Assembly (NCBI GenBank): GCA_052034745.1
Contig: JBPOIF010000043.1
Location: forward strand, 1-5,528
Direction of reading: 5' to 3'
Length of the DNA: 5,528 bases
DNA from: UBA4124 sp052034745
GTDB taxonomy: Bacteria > Patescibacteriota > Minisyncoccia > Phycocordibacterales > UBA9973
Shown: one piece after another, positions 4,726 through 5,528 of the stretch
How positions within the stretch are numbered: position 1 is the stretch's first letter
How the letters are laid out: each line of letters starts with the position of its first letter
The notes under the pieces: generated by a model
Seen by the model: only the letters and a program-made list of their open reading frames with translations
Database searches by the model: none
Told to the model about the DNA's origin: nothing
Position numbers and translations under genes: made by a program

Positions 4726-5439
4726 ATGAAAAAAGTTCTGTTTCTGGCACTCACGTGCCTCGCGATTTCTTGTGTTTCTGCACAAACCGAAAATCCTGCC
4801 CCTGCCCCTGACGCTATCGTCGTTGCGACGGAAGAAATTCCGATGCACTTCAGTATTCCTGATCAACCGGTAGCAAATAATGGTGTTGGTGTGAATAACA
4901 CCATCAACGTTTACTCGCCAGCACCTGGTCCTACAAAGAATACCGGCAACAAGACATGGCACGGATCCGGAAACTGGTGGTGGAAAGAATATTACCAGTC
5001 TGAATATTTCCGCCAGTTGGAGATGTCGAATAATTATTCGAGAGGCTGGGATGCAGGTTTCAGGGCAGGCATTGATTATGCCAAGAACCACACAACGACG
5101 CACACTCCTCCCACTAATCGTTCTGGAGAATGGATCTTCTGGGGATTTGTGGCTTTGGCTGCGTTGGCCCTTATCCTGCATTTCCTGAACAGGAACACGA
5201 CACCTCCTCCTGCCGCACCAGCTGCGGCACCGGTTATTGTTTACCCTCCAGCACCAGCTCCTCCTGCTCCCACCCTTCCTGTGCCACCAACTTCTTCTGA
5301 GCTGATGAAGCTCATGAAAGAAAATGGTGGAACATTTAAAGCGGGATCTGATGGTTCCTGGACTGCAGATATCTGGGAACACAAAAAGGAAAAGCCCGCT
5401 ACAGAAGCTGCGGCTATCGATGTAAAAGAAACGAAGTAG
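4726..5439 (+). CDS. Proline-rich membrane-anchored protein with signal peptide, unknown function
   Basis: This 237-residue protein is not recognised. Residues 1-19 are a signal peptide (MKK, hydrophobic core, then VSA) with likely signal peptidase I cleavage before Q20. LAISC at 12-16 resembles a lipobox but has Ala at -3, so a lipoprotein is less likely. Residues 20-134 would lie outside the membrane: a Pro/Ala patch, an Asn-rich stretch, an aromatic cluster (GNWWWKEYY, 82-90) and a glycine-spaced segment (GWDAGFRAGIDYAK, 107-120). One helix spans about 135-154. Residues 158-190 are almost only Pro, Ala, Val and Thr, a stiff linker, before a charged tail with a small GGTFKAGSDGSW motif (201-212). 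Topology would be N-out, C-in. The frame is open back to a TTG at 4648, but that lies in the -35 box of the gene's own promoter, so the ATG at 4726 is the start. A surface or division-related scaffold is possible but unproven. Confidence 0.82.
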   Translation: MKKVLFLALTCLAISCVSAQTENPAPAPDAIVVATEEIPMHFSIPDQPVANNGVGVNNTINVYSPAPGPTKNTGNKTWHGSGNWWWKEYYQSEYFRQLEMSNNYSRGWDAGFRAGIDYAKNHTTTHTPPTNRSGEWIFWGFVALAALALILHFLNRNTTPPPAAPAAAPVIVYPPAPAPPAPTLPVPPTSSELMKLMKENGGTFKAGSDGSWTADIWEHKKEKPATEAAAIDVKETK

Positions 5440-5458
5440 TCATTTTTGATCCGTACTC

Positions 5459-5489
5459 AAACCCCTTGCCTGTGCAGGGGGTTTTATTA
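5459..5489 (+). terminator. Intrinsic terminator after the proline-rich membrane protein gene
   Basis: Positions 5459-5469 pair with 5474-5484 in an 11-bp stem (AAACCCC with GGGGTTT at the base, one T-G wobble) around the loop CTGT. The strand continues TATTATTT. It lies 19 bases after the TAG stop. Confidence 0.87.
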
Positions 5490-5490
5490 T

Positions 5491-5517
5491 TTGACTTCTC
5501 CTCCTTGTTCGTTTAAT
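5491..5517 (+). promoter_or_regulatory. Possible promoter of a gene beyond the window edge
   Basis: TTGACT (5491-5496) matches the -35 consensus at five of six and TTTAAT (5512-5517) matches the -10 at five of six, but the 15-base spacer is short. The window ends 11 bases later, so no gene can be confirmed. Confidence 0.25.
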
Positions 5518-5528
5518 GTCAGGAAAAA

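Noticed and set aside
4683..5439. Transfer of the last gene from Bacteroidota, suggested by the A-rich leader, the MKK signal peptide and Gln after the cleavage site.
   Set aside because: The promoter is a canonical TTGACA/TATAAT pair, not the TTTG/TAnnTTTG type of Bacteroidota, and the short similarities are common elsewhere. Base composition is not strikingly different.
1..5528. Alternative genetic code with UGA read as an amino acid (as in Gracilibacteria/SR1), because all eight genes end in TAA or TAG.
   Set aside because: Eight stops are too few to show that TGA is avoided, and every gene reads as a full-length protein under the standard bacterial code.
5516..5528. ATG at 5516 as the start of a further gene.
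   Set aside because: Only four codons are visible before the window ends, it overlaps the putative -10 box, and it has no ribosome binding site.

Overview
This window looks like chromosomal DNA of a bacterium with a small, compact, AT-leaning genome, most likely a Candidate Phyla Radiation (Patescibacteria, Parcubacteria-like) lineage. That placement is inference. It rests on the gene mix (a short zinc-less DksA/TraR protein, a LabA-like NYN protein, a lone XerC/D-type recombinase, several single- or double-pass membrane proteins with no recognisable family), on short intergenic gaps, and on the absence of a convincing Shine-Dalgarno sequence before any of the eight genes. No rRNA, tRNA, CRISPR array, insertion sequence or prophage structure was seen. 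No gap between genes exceeds about 120 bases.

Layout. Positions 1-100 hold a hairpin, probably the terminator of a gene outside the window, and an AT-rich promoter region. A small two-helix membrane protein (101-523, +) converges on a minus-strand block across a shared bidirectional terminator (529-557). Read in its own direction, the minus block is: rpsO for ribosomal protein uS15 (2744-2484) with its own promoter and a strong terminator; an NYN-domain putative ribonuclease (2389-1883) abutting a single-pass membrane protein (1882-998) with no bases between stop and start; and a separately promoted DksA/TraR-like regulator (922-566). The plus block starts from a divergent region beside rpsO: an unrecognised protein with a PD-(D/E)XK-nuclease-like C-terminal half (2805-3629), a strong terminator, a complete tyrosine recombinase (3706-4614), then a signal-peptide-bearing, proline-rich single-pass membrane protein (4726-5439) behind a perfect consensus sigma-70 promoter, closed by another terminator.

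How the parts fit. Most genes appear to be separate transcription units. The clear exception is the NYN protein with its membrane-protein partner. For at least four genes (dksA-like, NYN, rpsO, xer) a TANNNT -10 box sits 6-8 bases before the start codon, so the transcript would begin at or next to the start codon. This leaderless arrangement is the most notable system-level signal here. It also revises starts: longest-ORF starts for the NYN and recombinase genes run back into terminator hairpins, and for the last gene into its own -35 box. The second noteworthy object is the nuclease-like protein upstream of the recombinase. I do not see a clearly new multi-gene defence or mobile system.
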